Shown: positions 11,216 to 22,710 of the stretch, piece after piece
Position numbering within the stretch: the stretch's first letter is position 1
Layout of the letters: the number at the start of each line of letters is the position of its first letter
Source: Alisma plantago-aquatica
Lineage: Eukaryota; Streptophyta; Magnoliopsida; Alismatales; Alismataceae
Length of the DNA: 64,000 bases
Direction: 5' to 3'
Assembly (NCBI GenBank): GCA_963693085.1
Contig: OY856409.1
Location: 1,166,883,249 to 1,166,947,248 of the forward strand
Position numbers and translations under genes: made by a program
Notes under the pieces: model-generated
Database searches by the model: none
The model's input: the letters and a program-made list of their open reading frames with translations, nothing else
What the model was told of the DNA's origin: nothing

Positions 11216-11359
11216 CGAGAGGGGAGGATGTTCTGTGGGTTAAGGGAGTTTTAATGTTTGGGCTAAATTAGGTTACAAATATCAACCGTTAGATCATGTC
11301 CAATATTTTTTAGCCATAGATTCTAACAATGTATAAATTTATATTTATTTTTTATTTTT

Positions 11360-11518
11360 TTGCGGGTACATGGGTTAGCGGGTATGGGTACATCTATACC
11401 CATTATTAGAACCGTGAAAATATGGGTATGCAGGTACGCAGATACGCGGGTCTAGAAAACTGGACCCATGACGGGTTTTGGCGGGTACGGTTTTGCGGGT
11501 ACGCGGGTATACCCGTAC
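11360..11518. repeat. hAT subterminal GCGGGTAC repeats, right
   Basis: Repeats of GCGGGTACATGG, GCGGGTATGGG, TACGCGGGT and GCGGGTACG, mirroring the left subterminal cluster. Confidence 0.75.
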
Positions 11519-11533
11519 CCATTTACAGCCCTA
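11519..11533 (-). repeat. hAT right terminal inverted repeat
   Basis: The complement reads TAGGGCTGTAAATGG; followed at once by the CCCCTTCC duplication. Confidence 0.92.
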
Positions 11534-14500
11534 CCCCTTCCCACCTCCCAATCCAAGAAGCAATTCTCTCCTTCTCTTTCCCCCAGATTAGAGAATCATC
11601 CCTTCTATTTTTTGCCACTAAGTTGCTGTCCCAAGGTAAACGAGGGTGCCTACCTTGGTGAAGAAGGCTAATAGGGTTCTAAATTTCTCTATTTTAGGAT
11701 TTCTTAAGCTCCTCCTTGGTGATTTTGACCAAAACTAGTAATTATCCTCCTTTCCTTCCCTATTTTCATGCTGTTAGTATTCCTGTCACCTTCTTTCAGG
11801 TCAAAAGCATGACCTTCCAGGGTAAAACTCCACCTAGAACCCTAAAATATCTCATCTCCATGCTCTTTTGCTAGGGTTTGCACCTCTAAAAGTGGAGAAG
11901 GTGATCTTTGCTCAAGAAAGGAGATTAGATTTGAACAACCAGACCTTCTAATATCAGGATCCTTGCTATTTGGACCTTCTTACCATCCTAGAGGTGAGTT
12001 TTGTTAACCCTCTTCTCATATATTGCTTACGACATGCTTAAAACTCATGCTTCTATGTTTAAAATCGATGATTTTCATCTCTTTTTACCATGTTCTTCTA
12101 GGGTTTTGGTTTCTTGCTATTTTACCTTCTCTAGAAGCTCTAGTTTGGTTAACTATACAACTTCAAACCTGATATTGGGTCAAATGGTGTTTTCACCCTC
12201 TCCCCCTCTCTTCAATTATCTCGATCGGTTTGATGATGTGGCAATTTCCTATTGGTCAGTATTGAAAAATTCATATCTTCTAATTCGCTTATCCAAATTT
12301 GACAAATAAATATGTTTGGGAATTGGAAAATTAATATCTATCTAATAAAAATATTTTCAAGGTCTTATTTCATGGTTTTATGAAGGGTGATTTTTGTAAA
12401 ATGAATTTGATGCATAAAATCCGTAAAAATTACATCTTACTCATCATAACTCCAAAATTAACATAAAAATATGTTATATTCATCAAGAGAACCTAATAAG
12501 CTCATTGGTGATATTTTAAAAATCTAAATCTAAGTTTTTCTAAAAAGTTTTGAAATTAGGGTTTCTGTACATTAATGTGCACTATGTACTCTAATACATG
12601 TTAATACATAGAAAATAGGCAAAGTGGAACTTGGACTCAATTAAAGTCGTGAAAGTTAGTAATTGATATCAGTAAGAGAGGTATGTGCATTCCTTACACC
12701 CTATGTTGGGATAATTGCAGCCAAGCCCTACATTTCCCTAATGAGGCTTAAATGAACCCTAAATCTTCTATTCTTTAATCCTAATATTGTTCATTCCTCA
12801 AATCAGATTATAATTTCTTCTTGTTTGGGTCTTATACCCCACTGCCATGCTTACTGAATATTATGACTACTCTTTTCATGACTACTTTTCTATCATGTAG
12901 ATTATGTTCTATTTAATTTAAAGTAGCGGTACTTATGTACAACCACCCACAGAGGGCATGTATTTAATCACCCTAGGAAATGTTTTTATTCTCCCCTATA
13001 TAATTGCGTAGGTGACTGGGAATGTCTTATTCTCCCCTCACCTATAGGTTAGAGGTCTGGTAGGTGCCTCAAACCTACTTAGTTAGGTAGACATAATTAT
13101 CTTACATGGAAATCCTTTTTAATATAATTGTTAATGGCAAGTTTCTTTTGAATATAGCCTCATACTCTTGTTAACTTCATCTTGTGATGAACCCTAGTCT
13201 GTTCTTATTTTCTTTACTTATCTTGTTATCCTAGACTAGTTTTGTGACACATACCTTCTTTTCTTTCCCCTTTTGATGGGTGCTTTCCCAACCACCCAGG
13301 TGCTGGTGCTGAGCAAGGAGAAGGATAAGTTTGAAGGAAGTCATCTCAGGAGTATATCTCAAGCTGTCTAAAAGGATGTCTACATTGCTACAGCTAGATC
13401 ATTTTCTCTTATATATTTCTTTTGGGAACAATCATGTAATGAACAATGAAAGCCATGTAATAGGCTTAGTACTTTTATTTCCACTGCTATTGACATTTTA
13501 TAATGTATCTGGTGCATGCTTATTTACTTGGAATATTATACATGCATCCCTCAATATCTTTTATCTTTCTAAAAAGATGGATGTTTTGTACTAATTTTAG
13601 TAAGGAGGTGATCTTGCCTCTTTACACTTAGGGCCCATGCCTGTTGAGTGACTCACAAACTATGAACCATGTATATGAGATTCAACGGGTCTTGGTCATC
13701 TTCTAGCTTGGGATGTTTTGGGAAAGTCATGAACAAGACACTCGGTCCTACCAAGGACCAATACTTTCTTTCCTAACCCCTTCCTTTCCTATAAACCCTT
13801 CCAACCAATTTGGAAGGAAGTTCCAAATCTAACTAACTCAAGTTTTTGGTGCTTTGGAATGTAATAATAACTTTACCCAAAAATATATTGGAATCAAACA
13901 CCATGAATGGCTGGCTTATGAGGCCAAGCCTATATAGGGGGTATTAGCCCCTCTTCGAGAAAGGAATAGAGTGCAAGGAGACTCAGACAAATTCGAGGAG
14001 CCCTCTTCTTCCCCAAAACCAACCCTGCATCACCATACCTTCTTTTTCCCAACAACTCCTCTCTTTGCTCCAGCTGACTCATGGTTAGCACAGCCACGAC
14101 CACCACTCTTCATTGTCGATGGGCCAAGCAAATTCTCCGTGTCTGAGCAGAGGTGCCTTTAGTAGCATTCTGGTCACTAGGGCTTGAAAGCATGAAGTCT
14201 ACTTGGGGGTTGACTATTGTTGATGACGAGTAGAGAACGACTCGTGTCTGTCCGGGGTTGAAGGTGACTACAGGCTAAAAGTCCATACAACCCCTATGTG
14301 CGTGATAAATATTCACCGAGGGAAAGGGCAAGTAGGTCATGTCGACCTTTCTTTGAGTGCTTGCCGATAGGGCACACTGTGTTGAAAGGGAGACAAGCCA
14401 TTTGCCAGGCTGGATCTGTGTGGAGAAGGCTTGAGACTCGACTACGCTGTCATGGCAGTCTCTCATTGGCTAGAGTATGGTATTTTTACTAATAATGTAG

Positions 14501-15749
14501 TAATTATATTGTAGGTCAGATTATAACAAAACTATATATCAATTTGATTAGAAAAATGCAAAGAATGCAATAAAATGGTTTCAAGATTTATATATTCTTC
14601 TAATTCAAAAAAGTCTAAAGTTGGTAACTTTAATATGTTAAATGTATAAAACCCAAAATTTTAAGTATTGACAATTAGAACATGTTCAAATGTAGTTAAA
14701 GTCTAACCTGTTTGGATAAAAAAGACATCTTGGATCTAATTCAAGATTAATAATTCATATGTTATCAAAATTGGGGTTTTGGTGATGAGTGAAATACAAA
14801 TTAATATATTGAATGTTATGAGCAAGGTGTTTAGGGTTTTCAAACCCCAAGGACATGGTTAGGGTTTACTGAACCTAGGAAGAGAAATCAAGTCTCCTTT
14901 AAGTGCAAGGTAAGTGGTCCATGCTAATTGAACATAGTTATTGTTTGACTATATGTATGTATGTATGCAATGAATGTGTTATCTATTTCAATTTCTTAAA
15001 GTCAAGAACTTATGATGAATTGAAAGTCATGTTTTTACTGTCCATGTTATTTTATCATCTTCATGAACATTTAGAATAAAGTCAACAATAATGTTTAATA
15101 GAAATTTAAGAGTTTTTAGAGAAAGATATTGTTAAAAGTAAACTTATATCAAGTCATCATTAAGAGTCTCCTCTCAATAAACTTTAAGAGGCACTTGGGT
15201 GCAACCCAAGAGGCACTTTGGTGCATAAGATAAAAGGCACTTATGTGCAACCCGAGGATCCTTATATAGGTCAAGATAAAAGATATAATTTAAAAGAAAT
15301 TGTGTCCCTTTTTCAATGTTTAATGTTCAAAGTTTATTTTCAGTGCTTCCTTTAAACTATAAAATGTTCAATTCCACTTACCATTGGTTTTGTTCATGGC
15401 TGAGGGCACGATGCCCGTAGGTAAGGAGCAAGATTAGGAGGAAGAAGCTTTTTTTCATCCAAAGAATAGCTCAAGGAATCTTCAAGAAGAAAATACCTAG
15501 TGGGGTGGCTTTTACCAAGCGGATCCAAAGTTTAGACATCTTTTACATTATGTATAGTCTTGTCATCAAAGTAGACTAGATGAAGTTAATGTAGATTATC
15601 TTTTTCCAAAGCTATGTATGAATCTGATTTCAATCAATGCAAAGTGTTTCATTTACTTTAAATTGCAAAGAATATCATCTTGTGACACCCCTTAAATAAA
15701 GTGCTTCCTCTCTGTGATATATTTATGTTGTGAAAAGTGGGGTGTTACA
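11534..15749 (+). other. Non-coding right part of the long LTR-like insertion
   Basis: Continues the 5468 element after the hAT. It includes TATA-like GCCTATATAGG near 13929, AACCCTAG-rich leader-like stretches, and the TGACACCCCTT...GGGGTGTTACA end. Short open frames (12001-12309, 13331-13594, 13971-14162) show no domain. I find no primer binding site, polypurine tract or pol motif. Confidence 0.6.
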
Positions 15750-15754
15750 GTTGG

Positions 15755-16654
15755 AGAACAACTTCAACCTACAATATGTGATTAGCTTTACAGTAATTGT
15801 ATAGTTTGTTTGTCTCTGATATCCATATTGAACTTGAGGCATGGAATCGTCATCCTATAAAATGATCAATCCATGTTCCTTGAACTAGAGAAGGTTGTCT
15901 GAGTTTTTTGGAATAGGTTAGGTTGTCTGAGTTACATGTGAGTTCACATATCATACATATTGATATACATGGGTAAGGCCATACATTGCTTAGTTTCATT
16001 AATCAAATGGCTAGGATATCAAGCTCATGTAGGAAGGACAAATCCCATCTACATCACTCACAATCATTCCCCATGTGTCACATTGTATCTGAGTATCACC
16101 ATTATGATAACCCTTATTCAAGGTCACATAGGATGATGTCAAAGTACATTGAACAACATGTGATGAGTGTAGTGATTTTAGGTCTAAGAACCACACTCAC
16201 CACCATCACTATGAGAGTTGATTCTGACTACCATTCAATGGTTTCCCATGCATCACTCTTAGGTTGGATATGTATGATACATTCTTCTATAACAAGTACC
16301 CATGTGTTTGGTTTGATATCACATATCATGATTAATGAGATTCTATCATCAACCAACAAACACTCTAGTCTTATATGTTACCGTTGTCTATCAGCTTCCA
16401 CAATAACAACCAACTAGGGACATAACAAAAATGTATGTACTCTTATTATTCATATGATCTTACTATTCAGGTCCTCAACCTGAAGATATATGTCATCAAG
16501 TAACATCATTCTTTAGACATCTATCATGTCATATCATTATCTCATAATTGAACAAACATATAGGTGAAGATTGTCTTTATTATTAATCAAATTGTTTACA
16601 AGATATGCCACTAATATCATCATATCATTGGCTCTTTGGGCATACATACCAACA
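15755..16654 (-). repeat. AngC 3' LTR, second part
   Basis: Picks up exactly where 5467 breaks off (TTGGAGAACAACTTCAACC) and runs to CATACATACCAACA at 16654. The sequence after it, GGCTCCCACTCTCAC (16655-16669), is the complement of the element's polypurine tract. Confidence 0.9.
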
Positions 16655-16795
16655 GGCTCCCACTCTCACTTACAGACTATCACGCATGGACTTAATCCCA
16701 ACTGACCAAACACGACCTTCATGCTTTTTGTGCAAAAGTGCTTTTGATAAGGGGTCAACAACATTGTTTTCAGTTAGTACTATACAAATCTTACA

Positions 16796-17065
16796 TCACC
16801 TTATTGTATGATCTCTTATATGAGATGGAATCTCCATTGTATGTTCTTGGAGCCGGTGAGATCTGGGTTCCTTAGATTTTGCAATATCTCCACCATTGCC
16901 ATAATATAGCTCTATTGCATCAGTGATACTTGGTACCACCCAAAGTTCAGAAATGAACTTCTTAATCCAAACAACCTCCTTTATTGGATTGGAGGAAGCA
17001 ATATATTTGGATTTTGATCGAGAATCAACAACTATTTCTTGCTTGGAACTCTTCCATCTCACAAC
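16796..17065 (-). pseudogene. AngC RNase H, C-terminal part (split by AngA)
   Basis: Minus-strand frame with the copia RNase H order WKSSKQE, then AEY-like (here SKYIAS), VVWIKKFISEL, a CDNNGA-like stretch (here YYGNGG) and KEPRSH. Key acidic residues are replaced, so it is dead. The frame is cut at 17065 by AngA's insertion (duplication ACAAC). The rest of the domain continues at 26343. Confidence 0.85.
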
Positions 17066-17618
17066 TGTTGGGTTATCGAGGAGGCAGAGAAGCAGTAGAA
17101 ACAAAAAAAAATTTCCCAAACCCGGAACAAAAGGAATCGCGTCAACATCTATATAATAGGAAAGATGGTTTGTGAATCATACCTTGTCCCGAGGCTTGCT
17201 CGGCGACAGTACCACGCGCCTTGCGCGGTCTTCACCTCCGGTCTTGGACGATGTCTGTGCAGCTCCTGGTCGCACCGGGACTGAAGAATCCTCCTCCTAC
17301 CGGACTGTCGGATGACAGTTGTCCTCCTGAGCGGCAGTGACCTCCCGCCTCTGAAGTAGTCCACACGGACCACTCGGAACTCCACTCTCCTTGTCCCACA
17401 AGGAAGTGGAAGGAGTCGCACCCTCCTGTTGACGTACTAGTCGCCAACACACTCTCCTGCTATCAATTGCAACTGCAATTGTCCTTCCCTTGCTGCACCT
17501 CCCTTTGCGGGAAGCACTTGCTCAGGCTCTCTCTCGGTTACCAAAACCAGAGAGAACGACAACTTTGCAGAGCAATCAACTTGCACTGAGTTGTACTCTG
17601 AGAAGCCCCCAATACCCC

Positions 17619-17626
17619 TATATATA
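17619..17626 (-). promoter_or_regulatory. TATA box of AngA 3' LTR
   Basis: TATATATA, GC-rich on both sides, about 110 bases downstream (in transcription sense) of the nearest palindrome cluster. The equivalent in the 5' LTR is at 24630-24637. Confidence 0.6.
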
Positions 17627-17728
17627 CAGGCGGGTCATGGGACAGGGTTCTCTGTGCCCGGCAATATGGGACTAAAGCAGGAGTAGAAGGGTTTGGGATT
17701 TTCCACAAAAAGCAACCATCTCGCAACC

Positions 17729-17848
17729 TGAACCGATCGGTTCACAAGTGAACCGGTCGGTTGGGGACCTGAACCGATCGGTTCACCACTGAACCGATCG
17801 TTTGGGACCCTTGAACCGATCGGTTCACTCATGAACCGGTCGGTTGGG
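17729..17848. repeat. Palindrome cluster 1, AngA 3' LTR
   Basis: Units built on the perfect 16-bp palindrome TGAACCGATCGGTTCA and variants TGAACCGGTCGGTT, about every 20-30 bases. They lie directly upstream of the TATA box in transcription sense. Confidence 0.9.
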
Positions 17849-17992
17849 GTTCCAGGTTGGTTCCTGGTTGACTCTTGTTTCTTTCCCAATTGGTATCGAA
17901 TACCAATATTATTCCCAATCGAATTGGGCAATTTGAAATGAAAGGAAAATTCTCACCAATCCTACTTTCCCAAGTTGCTTGATTGCACCAGT

Positions 17993-18119
17993 TGAACCGA
18001 TCGGTTCAACACTTGAACCGGTCGTTTCACTCTGTGCATGAGCCGATCGGTTCAACAATTGAGCTGACCGGTTCAACAACCTCAGCCGACCGGTTCATCA
18101 CATGAACCGATCGGTTGGG
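17993..18119. repeat. Palindrome cluster 2, AngA 3' LTR
   Basis: Further units of the same palindrome, including TTGAACCGATCGGTTCAA, ATGAGCCGATCGGTTCA and CCGACCGGTTCA. Separated from cluster 1 by about 145 bases of unrelated sequence. Confidence 0.9.
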
Positions 18120-19305
18120 AATGCAGATTGTGTAGAATCAGTCAAATGCGATTTCAATCAATCCGATACTCCAATCAATGCGTCCAACATCTTGAACACT
18201 ATGATATTGAGATATTGATTAATTGAGTGTTTAATTGAACTACTAAACTCCTTTAGTAATCAATCTAAACGTTGCTTGTGGACAAAACTCCTCTTCTAGG
18301 TTAAATCCTATGTGTGTGACCCTACAGGTCCATTTCACGTTGGCAGTGAAAGTCCATAACACTTATGACTTCACAAGCAAAGAGCGGTGCCTAGTCACAC
18401 ATCATTGCTACCCAAGTGAAAGTAGAAAGTTGGAGAACAACTTTCATCCTACAATCCGTGAATGGTGTTACAGTGAATGTATAATTCCTTTGTCACTGAT
18501 ATCCAGAATGAACTCGAGGCATGGAACAGTCATCCTGTCAATGTTCATTCATTTCCTTGATCTCAGAGTAGACCGAGTGAGATGTGTATGACATCAATAT
18601 CACATATTGATTCACACGTGCATGCGCATGCCTTTCTCAATCCTACTCATCAAGTGGCCAAGGATATCAAACTCCCTTAGGAGGGACAAATCCCATATCT
18701 ATCACTCACCCCTCAAAAGCCCCATGTGTCAAAGCCACCCAATCATCACCTTTATAACAACCCATGTTTCAGGATTGCGTTTGATGATGTCAAAGTGTAC
18801 CCAACGACATGTGTTGAGTGCAGTGATTTCAGGTCTAAGAATCACACTCACCACCATCACTGTGAGAGCTGACTGTGACTACCATGTCATGGTTCCATGT
18901 GTCACTCTCACGGTGGGTCTGTCCGATACCTTGTTCTCTAACAAGTACCTATGTGCTTGGTTTGATATCACTATATCATGACTAATGAGATTCCGTCATC
19001 AACCAACACACAATCTAGTCTTCAGTGTTATTGATGTCTATGGCTATTTCCACAATAACAACCGACTAGGGACTAAACAAGAATGTATACTCTTAACATC
19101 CATATGATCTCATCGTTTAGGTCATGAACCTAAAAGCATATGTCATTGAGTAAGACAATCTTTAGACATCTATCATGTTACACCATCATCTCAGAAATAG
19201 TTTAAACATATAGATTGGAAATTGCCTTTATTATTATTCAAATCATTTACAAAGTATCCCATTACAATCATCATATGACTTGCTCTATGGGCATACATAC
19301 CAACA

Positions 19306-19320
19306 GACTCCCACTTGCAC
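19306..19320 (-). other. AngA polypurine tract
   Basis: The minus strand reads GTGCAAGTGGGAGTC directly before the 3' LTR, the form seen in BARE/Angela elements. Related tracts lie at 16655-16669 and 37591-37605. Confidence 0.8.
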
Positions 19321-20568
19321 TTAGAGCCAGTCACCAAGGAAACGCAGTCCTTGTGACCTAGCATGACCATCATGCTTCTGCTGAGAAAGGGCCTTAGTCA
19401 GTGGATCAGCTATGTTGTCTTCAGTTGGTACTTTGCAAATCTTCACATCTCCTCGTTGTACGATCTCTCGTATGAGATGGAAGCGTCGCAGTATGTGCTT
19501 GGACCGCTGATGTGATCTGGGCTCCTTAGCTTGTGCAATAGCTCCATTATTGTCACAATAAAGCTCAATTGCATCACAGCTACTGGGAACTACTCCAAGT
19601 TCAGAAATGAACTTCCTGATCCACACAGCCTCCTTTGCTGCATGCGAAGCAGCAATATACTCGGCCTCTGTAGTAGAATCGACAACTGTTTCTTGCTTGG
19701 AACTCTTCCAGCTCATAGCTCCATTATTAAGGCAAAACACAAATCCTGACTGCGATCTGTAATCATCTTTATCAGTTTGGAAGCTTGCATCGGTGTAACC
19801 CTTTACAACCAGCTCTTCTTCACTGCCGTACACAAGAAACAGATCCTTAGTCCTTCGCAAGTACTTGAGGATGTTCTTCACGGCTGTCCAGTGAGCATCC
19901 CCAGGATCTGACTGGTACCTGCTCGTCATGTTGAGAGCATACGAGACATCTGGGCGTGTGCACAACATAGCGTACATGATGGATCCGATGGCTGATGCAT
20001 ATGGGATCCCATTCATACGCTCCCTCTCTTCACAAGATTGGGGACATTGAGCTCTAGAGACGGTAACTCCATGTAGCATAGGGACGTTGCCTCTCTTTGA
20101 GTTCTCCATGTTGAACCGCTTCAGCACCTTGTCAATGTACGTGCTCTGACTTAGTCCGAGAAGCCTTCTAGATCTATCTCTATAGATCTTAATTCCTAGA
20201 ATATATGATGCTTCTCCTAAGTCCTTCATTGAGAAAGTTTTCCCAAGCCAAGTCTTTACCTTCTCTAAGGCTAAGACATCATTCCCCATCAAAAGTATGT
20301 CATCCACATACAATATGAGAAATGTGGTCGAGCTCCCACTAACCTTCTTGTACACACAAGGTTCATCTTCATTTTGAATAAAGCCAAACACTTTGACTTC
20401 TTCATCAAATCGAAGATTCCAACTCCGAGATGCTTGCTTCAATCCATAGATTGACCTTTGCAGTTTACAGACTTTATTGGCATTCTTTGGATCTACAAAA
20501 CCTTCAGGCTGTGTCATGTACACATCCTCATGAATATTCCCGTTAAGGAATGCGGTTTTAAAATCCAT
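19321..20568 (-). pseudogene. AngA pol, 3' third: reverse transcriptase core and RNase H
   Basis: Copies element RNA into DNA inside the particle. This 415-codon part starts right after an in-frame TAG (20569-20571). It holds the reverse transcriptase block MDFKTAFLNG with the first catalytic Asp (D2), the copia signature YGLKQASRSW, the YVDD active site (87-90), and the YASAIGSIMYAM stretch. RNase H follows with D260 (YTDAS), E301 (TEAEYIA), D339 (CDNNGA) and D384 (DNIADPLTK). All catalytic residues are present, and it ends naturally before the polypurine tract. It continues the frame of 20572-21975 exactly. It is dead as a polyprotein only because of the stop codons. Confidence 0.95.
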
Positions 20569-21975
20569 CTACCAAATCTCATAGTCATAATAAGCTGCAA
20601 TAGCAAGCATGATCCTGATGGACTTAATCATGGCAACTGGAGAAAAGGTTTCGTCATAGTCAACACCTTGAATTTGTCGAAAACCCTTTGCAACCAATCT
20701 ACCTTTATAAGTTTGCACATTGCCATCCATGTCGGTCTTTTTCTTGAAGACCCACTTGCACCCTATGGGTTTTACCCCTTCGGGTGGTTCCACCAAAGTC
20801 CATACTTTGTTGGAGTACATGGATTCCATCTCGGATCTCATGGCTTCTAGCCATTTTTCAGAATCTGGTCCCTCCATAGCCTCTACGTAGGTAGTTGGAT
20901 CATCATCTATGATCAACTCTCCACCTTCCTGAGTTACAAGGTATCCAAACCTCTCAGGTTCAAGGCGAGTCCTACTAGATTTACGAGGTCCTTGTGTTAC
21001 CTGAGGAGACTGAGATTCCACAACACCTTGTGAATCTACATTTTCCTCTGGTACATCTACTGGTTCAATGTTTTCTTGTTGGGCTTGAACCTCTTCAAGC
21101 TCTATATTCCTCCCACTGTTTCCTTTGGAAATAAATTCCTTTTCTAGGAATACAGCATCCCTAGCAACAAACACTTTGTTGTCAGTTGGGTGGTATAAAT
21201 AATATCCCTTGGTCTCCTTGGGATATCCAACAAAATAACATTTATCAGATTTGGGTCCAATCTTATCAGGAAACATTTTCTTGACGTAAGCCTCACAACC
21301 CCAAATCTTCATAAAAGACAAATTGGGACGCTTCCCAGTCCATATCTCATATGGTGTCTTTTGAACCGATTTAGATGGTACACGGTTAAGTGTAAATGCG
21401 GCGGTGTCAAGAGCATGACCCCAGAAAGAAATTGGAAGATCAGCAAAACTCATCATTGATCGCACCATATCTAACAATGTGTGATTCCTTCTTTCAGACA
21501 CACCATTATGCTGTGGTGTTCCAGGCGGAGTCCATTGTGATACAATACCACGGGCTCGCAGAAGGTCCTCAAAATCCTGGATCAAGTATTCTCCACCTCG
21601 ATCGGAACGAAGTGCCTTAATACTTTTACCAAGCTGGTTCTGTACTTCATTCATGAAATCCTTGAACCTTTCAAGGGTTTCTGACTTATGTTTCATCAGG
21701 TACACATAGCCATACCTACTGAAATCATCAGTGAAGGTAATGAAGTACTGACACCCATTTCTGGAATTAGTTCTAAAAGGCCCACATACATCAGTATGTA
21801 TGAGTCCTAATAGATCACTAGCTCTCTCACCTTTACCTGAAAAGGGAGTCTTGGTCATCTTGCCCAACAAACAAGATTCACATGTCTCTATTGATTCATA
21901 ATCAAAAGAGTCTAGATAACCATCTTTATGGAGTCTAGAAATGCACTTCTCATTTATGTACCCTAGACGACAATG
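20569..21975 (-). pseudogene. AngA pol, middle: integrase and reverse transcriptase N-terminus
   Basis: Lies between the two in-frame TAG codons. Upstream of the ATG at 21870 the frame still encodes a GAG-pre-integrase zinc region (H, then a CESCLLGK Cys pair). Numbered from 21870, integrase has D27 (HTD), D90 (RSDRGGE) and E126 (SERRNH), which gives the D-35-E spacing of the family. The GKRPNLSFMKIWGCEAYV stretch and a variable linker follow. The reverse transcriptase begins near WTLVEPPEG and ends at ...YDYEIW, where TAG at 20569-20571 replaces what is normally a Gln codon. No frameshift. Integrase residues look functional. Confidence 0.95.
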
Positions 21976-22710
21976 CTAGAGATATGTTTTGTTTGAGTCG
22001 TTGAGTTTTTGCTTTTTGGTGTTTACGTTGTATACACTTGTCTCCAAGTCTATAAAGTATAGACCATAAGACATAGGGGCACTGCCATAAAAGATCCCAT
22101 CTTTAGAAATGGAACACTTTCCATTCTTAATAAGAAATTCAAATCCATGTTTGTCCAAACAAGAGACGGAAATGATATTCCTATTTATGACAGGTACATA
22201 ATAGCAGTTCTTCAACTCTATTATTAGCCCACTAGGTAGAGTTAACTCATAGGTTCCTACGGCACTGGCAGAAACTCTTGCCCCATTAGCAACACGTAGT
22301 TCAACCTCGCCTTTCCCTAAAGGCCTACTTCTCTTAAGATCCTTCACATTTGAACAAATGTGAGATCCGCATCCGGTATCAAGTACCCATGACGAAGAAG
22401 TAGTAAAGTTAATCTCTATCACGTATACACCAGAAGTAGAGATCTCTATCTCCGACTTCTTCTTCCATTGTTCCTTCCATCCTCTCCATGTAGAAGAAAT
22501 TGGTTTGGCGAGAGAACACTTCTCTCCCTTACCTACTTTCTTCTTCACCAACGCATTAAGCGTACATAGAGTGGATTCTAAGGCTCCTGGTATATCTGGA
22601 TTGTGCAGAACACTTCTCACAGTCCTCAACCAGTCATGGAATTTATTCTCAATTAATTTGCCCATTTTAAAAGATGATTCTTTTGCCATTCTACAAGAGA
22701 AAATTTGCAT
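21976..22710 (-). pseudogene. AngA gag remnant fused to protease
   Basis: The first 45 or so codons match the start of gag in AngB and AngC (FHDWLRT motif, residues 24-30). The frame then jumps to the region just before protease: the capsid core and CCHC knuckle found in AngB (40002-40045) are absent, so gag carries a large in-frame deletion. Protease is clear, with SSWVLDTG (catalytic D111-T-G113) followed by CGSHICS. The part ends with TAG at 21976-21978, where the family has Trp (LWHCRLGH), so a single G-to-A change explains it. Position and frame agree with the two pol parts. Confidence 0.92.

Larger units (their letters stand above)
6946..11533 (-). mobile_element. Complete hAT (Ac-like) transposon
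   Basis: 4588 bp, flanked by the perfect 8-bp duplication CCCCTTCC (6938-6945 and 11534-11541), the size typical of hAT. Terminal inverted repeats are TAGGGGTGTAAACGG (6946-6960) and TAGGGCTGTAAATGG (complement of 11519-11533), 13 of 15 bases alike. Both ends hold GCGGGTAC-type subterminal repeats. One transposase gene runs on the minus strand, preceded by a GC-rich leader. Conserved ends, perfect duplication and an open transposase suggest a recent and perhaps autonomous copy. Confidence 0.95.
5468..15749 (+). mobile_element. Long LTR-like insertion (probable gypsy solo LTR), hosting a hAT
   Basis: Begins TGTAACATCCC at 5468, ends GGGGTGTTACA at 15749, and is flanked by the perfect 5-bp duplication GTTGG (5463-5467 and 15750-15754). 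These ends are the TG...CA pattern common in Tekay/Del-type gypsy LTRs. Removing the hAT (6946-11533 plus 8 bp) leaves about 5.69 kb with no gag, protease, polymerase or integrase motif. I find no second copy of either end inside, so the simplest reading is one very long solo LTR. A non-coding LARD-type element with diverged LTRs is the alternative. TATA-like sites are visible near 6920 and 13930. Strand is assigned from the gypsy-like end polarity and is tentative. Confidence 0.72.
17066..19305 (-). repeat. AngA 3' LTR
   Basis: 2240 bp, TGTTGGGTTA...CATACCAACA on the plus strand. Read on the minus strand it has a long U3, two palindrome clusters, a TATA box at 17619-17626, then R-U5. Frames such as 18607-18981 recur in every LTR copy and are not genes. 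Confidence 0.96.

Noticed and set aside
17149..17421. Arg-rich minus-strand frame recurring at 24160-24432
   Set aside because: It is the R-U5 part of the AngA LTR. The match between copies comes from LTR identity, and AngB versions are broken.
17729..18119. Regularly spaced palindromes that recall a CRISPR array
   Set aside because: Spacers are not unique or of constant length, units vary, it lies inside an LTR of a plant retrotransposon, and there are no cas genes.
18607..18981. 124-codon plus-strand frame, repeated almost unchanged at 25639-26013 and in part at 36890-37225 and 43724-43987
   Set aside because: It lies in LTR U3 sequence of AngA and AngB, opposite to the element's transcription, with no known domain. 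Its conservation reflects LTR copies.
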